Below, piece by piece: positions 14,280 to 14,471 of a stretch of DNA of 14,471 nt. How positions within the stretch are numbered: position 1 is the stretch's first letter; the number at the start of each line of letters is the position of its first letter. This DNA comes from Actinomycetota bacterium (GTDB lineage: Bacteria; Actinomycetota; Humimicrobiia; Humimicrobiales; Humimicrobiaceae), in contig JAQUMQ010000011.1 of the NCBI GenBank assembly GCA_028718045.1, positions 1-14,471 of the forward strand, in the 5' to 3' direction. Under the pieces are notes generated by a model. That model was not told the origin of the DNA. It ran no database searches and saw nothing but the letters and a program-made list of their open reading frames with translations. The position numbers and the translations under genes are program-made.

Positions 14280-14471
14280 ATGGCGGATTTTAAGTGCGAA
14301 GCATGTAATAAAATGTTAAATCTAGAAATTTTTCTTAAAAATTTCAAAATTTGCCATTATTGTGGCCATCATTACGTGCTTGATGCAAAGACCAGAGTAA
14401 GTTATCTTGTTGACGAGTTTACCTTTAACGAGATTGCGGCAAATATAAAGCCAATTGACTTTTTAAATTTT
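14280..14471 (+). CDS. accD: Acetyl-CoA carboxylase carboxyltransferase beta subunit, 3' end beyond window
   Basis: The first 64 residues are visible and the gene runs off the window. The N-terminus is the AccD zinc ribbon: Cys6 and Cys9 in FKCEACNK, Cys25 and Cys28 in KICHYCGHHY. It is followed by the AccD-typical stretch RVSYLVDEFTFNEIAANIKP and DFLNF. With AccA it transfers the carboxyl group from biotin to acetyl-CoA, forming malonyl-CoA. GAGG at 14265-14268 precedes the ATG, and the gene lies 31 bp after fabF, in the same operon. accA is often next but cannot be seen. Confidence 0.9.
   Translation, partial: MADFKCEACNKMLNLEIFLKNFKICHYCGHHYVLDAKTRVSYLVDEFTFNEIAANIKPIDFLNF

Overview
The window comes from an AT-rich, probably anaerobic bacterium. 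It carries a bacterial type II fatty acid synthesis operon, a gene set resembling the flavin-based electron-confurcating (Etf-linked) lactate dehydrogenase of acetogens, and a MetV-like protein linked to one-carbon (methylene-THF reductase) metabolism. No rRNA or phylogenetic marker is present, so I cannot name a phylum. No mobile element, tRNA, CRISPR array or phage gene was seen.

Layout, left to right. (1) Bases 1-558, + strand: the 3' part of a secreted-type nuclease gene (SNase fold plus lamin-tail domain), cut by the window edge. (2) Bases 559-785: a convergent intergenic region with an inverted repeat and a good terminator hairpin. (3) Bases 786-4377, - strand: an operon etfB, etfA (with an N-terminal 4Fe-4S segment) and a GlcD/LctD-type FAD-dependent 2-hydroxyacid dehydrogenase. 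Together they look like a lactate (or related hydroxyacid) dehydrogenase/Etf complex. (4) Bases 4378-4747: AT-rich regulatory DNA holding the likely etfB promoter and several palindromes. (5) Bases 4748-5281, - strand: a stand-alone MetV-like Fe-S protein behind a near-consensus promoter. (6) Bases 5432-10498, - strand: a biotin block, transcribed birA, bioY, a 675-aa fusion gene, accC. (7) Bases 10751-14471, + strand and divergent from the biotin block: fabZ, fabD, fabG, fabF and the start of accD.

How the genes fit together. BioY would import biotin and BirA would attach it to the AccB domain. AccC would carboxylate that biotin and AccD (with an AccA outside the window) would transfer the carboxyl group to acetyl-CoA. 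The resulting malonyl-CoA feeds FabD, FabF, FabG and FabZ. The window therefore joins biotin supply, acetyl-CoA carboxylase and chain elongation in two divergent units.

The most unusual object is the 675-aa gene at 6881-8908. A complete AccB-like biotin carboxyl carrier is fused behind a whole OadA/PycB-like carboxyltransferase domain. That domain has lost its HxH metal ligands, its catalytic threonine and its substrate arginine, so it looks like a pseudoenzyme. At the exact domain junction there is a good in-frame ribosome binding site and ATG (AAGGA, 7 nt, ATG), while the full-length start has no visible Shine-Dalgarno. The gene may therefore make both a long fusion and a free 178-aa AccB.
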